Under the pieces are notes generated by a model. That model ran no database searches and was not told the origin of the DNA. It saw only the letters and a list, made by a program, of their open reading frames with translations. This document shows, in pieces, positions 6,035 to 6,317 of a stretch of 6,317 nt of DNA. Source of the DNA: a bacterium (GTDB taxonomy: Bacteria > Zixibacteria > MSB-5A5 > GN15 > FEB-12); contig DAOUUR010000152.1 in NCBI GenBank assembly GCA_030668045.1, positions 1-6,317 of the forward strand. Reading direction: 5' to 3'. Each line of letters starts with the position of its first letter. Positions within the stretch are counted from its first letter, which is position 1. The position numbers and the translations under genes are program-made.

Positions 6035-6317
6035 TTAGACATTCTTCCCGCCGAGCGCATCCTTGAGATAATGGCCGGTGTATGAACCGCGGGTGGCGGC
6101 CACCTGTTCGGGTGTGCCGGTTGCGATAATCTTTCCGCCATCGTCGCCACCTTCCGGTCCGATATCAATCACCCAGTCAGCTGTCTTGATGACGTCGAGA
6201 TTGTGTTCGATAACCAGAACCGAATTGCCTCGGTCAACCAGTTCGTTGAGAACTTTTAGCAGCATGCGGATATCTTCAAAATGCAACCCGGTGGTCGGCT
6301 CATCCAAAATATACAAG
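6035..6317 (-). CDS. uvrA: UvrABC excinuclease subunit A, C-terminal part
   Basis: This is the damage-recognition ATPase of nucleotide-excision repair. Only the last 93 or so residues lie in the window; the gene continues past the right edge, so there is no start here. The segment begins in the Walker B of the second ATPase domain ([12 protein letters not shown]), then has the switch histidine in [10 protein letters not shown], the motif [10 protein letters not shown] and a short tail ending GGKNV. These are highly specific to UvrA. The stop is TAA at 6035-6037. mutM follows on the same strand after 31 bases, which suggests a uvrA-mutM repair transcript. The first codon inside the window is TTG, but it codes an internal Leu and is not a start. 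Confidence 0.96.
   Translation of the reverse strand, partial: LYILDEPTTGLHFEDIRMLLKVLNELVDRGNSVLVIEHNLDVIKTADWVIDIGPEGGDDGGKIIATGTPEQVAATRGSYTGHYLKDALGGKNV

Overview
This is a bacterial chromosomal replication-origin neighbourhood. It uses the standard bacterial code: TGA ends dnaA, and the starts are GTG or ATG. The order dnaA - AT-rich gap - dnaN - recF is the classic oriC gene block. The sequence alone does not fix the species. The proteins look like those of a Gram-negative-type or deep-branching lineage. The FCB superphylum, for example a Zixibacteria-like group, is only a tentative guess. No mobile element, CRISPR array, rRNA or tRNA was seen.

Layout, left to right. Bases 1-152 hold a cluster of DnaA-box-like 9-mers and a good ribosome binding site for dnaA. 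dnaA (153-1517, +) is complete. The 289-base gap 1518-1806 is about 28% G+C by hand count and is the best candidate for oriC. It holds several near-consensus DnaA boxes and a box / GC spacer / (TTA)4 / AT-rich series that resembles the DnaA-trio unwinding element of Bacillus subtilis. dnaN (1807-2919, +) ends just before a strong intrinsic terminator (2940-2972), whose T-run stops five bases before the recF start. recF (2978-4066, +) abuts, with no gap, a sugar-type ABC importer ATPase (4067-5119, +). On the other strand, the 3' end of uvrA (from the right edge to 6035) is followed by mutM (6003-5128). mutM converges on the ABC gene with only 8 bases between the stop codons.

How the genes fit together. 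DnaA opens the origin and DnaN is the sliding clamp of the polymerase. RecF loads recombinase at gaps behind damaged forks. MutM and UvrA start base-excision and nucleotide-excision repair. The window is therefore almost entirely replication and DNA repair, apart from the ABC ATPase, which has no visible permease or binding-protein partner and stands where gyrB often follows recF. The least expected features are the terminator directly against a recF start that lacks a Shine-Dalgarno sequence, the orphan ABC ATPase coupled to recF, and the second DnaA-box cluster upstream of dnaA. I found no convincing new multi-gene system.
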